Shown here: positions 5,855 through 6,358 of the stretch, in pieces
Position numbering within the stretch: position 1 is the first letter of the stretch
How the letters are laid out: each line of letters opens with the position of its first letter
Assembly (NCBI GenBank): GCA_943325485.2
Contig: CALPPP020000076.1
Span: 1 to 6,358 of the forward strand
DNA: 6,358 bases
From: Rickettsia typhi
Lineage (GTDB): Bacteria; Pseudomonadota; Gammaproteobacteria; Burkholderiales; Burkholderiaceae_C
Direction: 5' to 3'
Translations under genes and position numbers: made by a program
Notes under the pieces: model-generated
What the model was told of the DNA's origin: nothing
Databases searched by the model: none
What the model saw: the letters and a program-made list of their open reading frames with translations, nothing else

Positions 5855-6358
5855 CTACATACCCAATGGACTGACCCCAAATAACCAGGCGTGGCCGCGC
5901 AACATCAAGAACACCCATAGCGCCACGCCTATGCCCACCGCAAGCCAGGTGGCAGCGTTGGATACCTCTGGCTCAGGTAGCCCACTTTCTTCCCCAACTG
6001 GCGCAGAAGCAGCGGCCAAGCGGTCACGCTGGCGGGCAGCTCGAAAGTTAAGCACCGACCAGACCAAAAATGCACCAAACAGCACCATATCGGCGGCCCG
6101 AGGATTCGCCAGCAAATGCGCCAAAGCCCATACCTTGACAGACAACACCATGGGGTGGTGCAACTTGGCCTTAATGGCATTGCGAGGCGCATAGGCACAG
6201 GCCAACAAGACAAGAGACACCAGCATCAACAACGACGCTCCATGCTTGGCCCACACAGGGGGCGACCAAAGCATGGGGCTGTCCCAACGCACCTGGTCAA
6301 AACCAAACACCATCAAGCCAAAGCCCACCAAGGACACCAAGGTGTAAGCCCCTTTGTA
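5855..6358 (-). CDS. NnrU-family integral membrane protein, 5' end missing
   Basis: The frame is open to the window edge, so the N-terminus (roughly 30-40 residues in relatives) is absent; 167 residues are visible and end at a TAG (5857-5855). The visible start YKGAYTLVSLVGFGLMVFGF matches the first conserved block of NnrU proteins. Further features are a hydrophobic segment at about 39-57, HHPM (67-70), VWALAHLLANP (76-86), a membrane segment MVLFGAFLVWSVLNF (91-105), a charged and Ala/Pro-rich linker (106-134), and a last segment ending HAWLFGVSPLG. The family is named after a denitrification-associated gene, and the plant carotenoid isomerase Z-ISO is a distant member that binds haem through histidines. 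The function of this copy is unknown. It lies upstream of crtE on the same strand, with 137 bases between its stop and the crtE ATG and no visible terminator, so its transcript may enter crtEF. Confidence 0.85.
   Translation of the reverse strand, partial: YKGAYTLVSLVGFGLMVFGFDQVRWDSPMLWSPPVWAKHGASLLMLVSLVLLACAYAPRNAIKAKLHHPMVLSVKVWALAHLLANPRAADMVLFGAFLVWSVLNFRAARQRDRLAAASAPVGEESGLPEPEVSNAATWLAVGIGVALWVFLMLRGHAWLFGVSPLGM

Noticed and set aside
5845..5855. GGCC-TGC-GGCC inverted repeat at the end of the NnrU gene
   Set aside because: The stem is only four base pairs and has no following T-run on the minus strand, so it is not a convincing terminator.

Overview
The window is a stretch of a photosynthesis gene cluster from a purple phototrophic proteobacterium. 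Protein wording, moderately high GC and the adjoining NnrU-type gene suggest a betaproteobacterium of the Burkholderiales (Rubrivivax, Rhodoferax or Limnohabitans type). That assignment is recognition from memory, not a search result. All genes lie on the minus strand, so transcription runs from high to low coordinates.

Layout in the direction of transcription: the C-terminal part of an NnrU-family membrane protein (6358-5855, 5' end outside the window); a 137-base gap with a clear promoter and paired PpsR/CrtJ-type operator; crtE (GGPP synthase) and crtF (carotenoid O-methyltransferase), almost abutting; a 75-base gap with a second promoter and operator pair of the same design; then bchC, bchX, bchY and the first 25 codons of bchZ, joined by 1-base overlaps or tiny gaps. 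There is no gene-free stretch over 300 bases and no convincing terminator, so crtEF transcripts can run on into bchCXYZ. In relatives this order continues into the puf genes for light-harvesting 1 and the reaction centre; that would lie beyond base 1.

Functionally, CrtE makes the C20 precursor for carotenoids and, through geranylgeranyl esterification, for the bacteriochlorophyll tail. CrtF performs the methoxylation step of the spheroidene/spirilloxanthin branch. BchX, BchY and BchZ form the nitrogenase-like chlorophyllide a oxidoreductase that reduces ring B, and BchC oxidises the C3 hydroxyethyl side chain to acetyl. The genes themselves are well-known families.

The most informative content is regulatory. 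Both intergenic gaps carry the same module: TTGACA, a 16-base spacer, a TAAA-type -10, and two 18-base TGT-N12-ACA-like sites exactly 8 bp apart covering -35 and -10. The bchC copy sits so close to the ATG, with no Shine-Dalgarno, that the bchC promoter is predicted to give a leaderless or nearly leaderless mRNA. I found no evidence for a wholly undescribed system.
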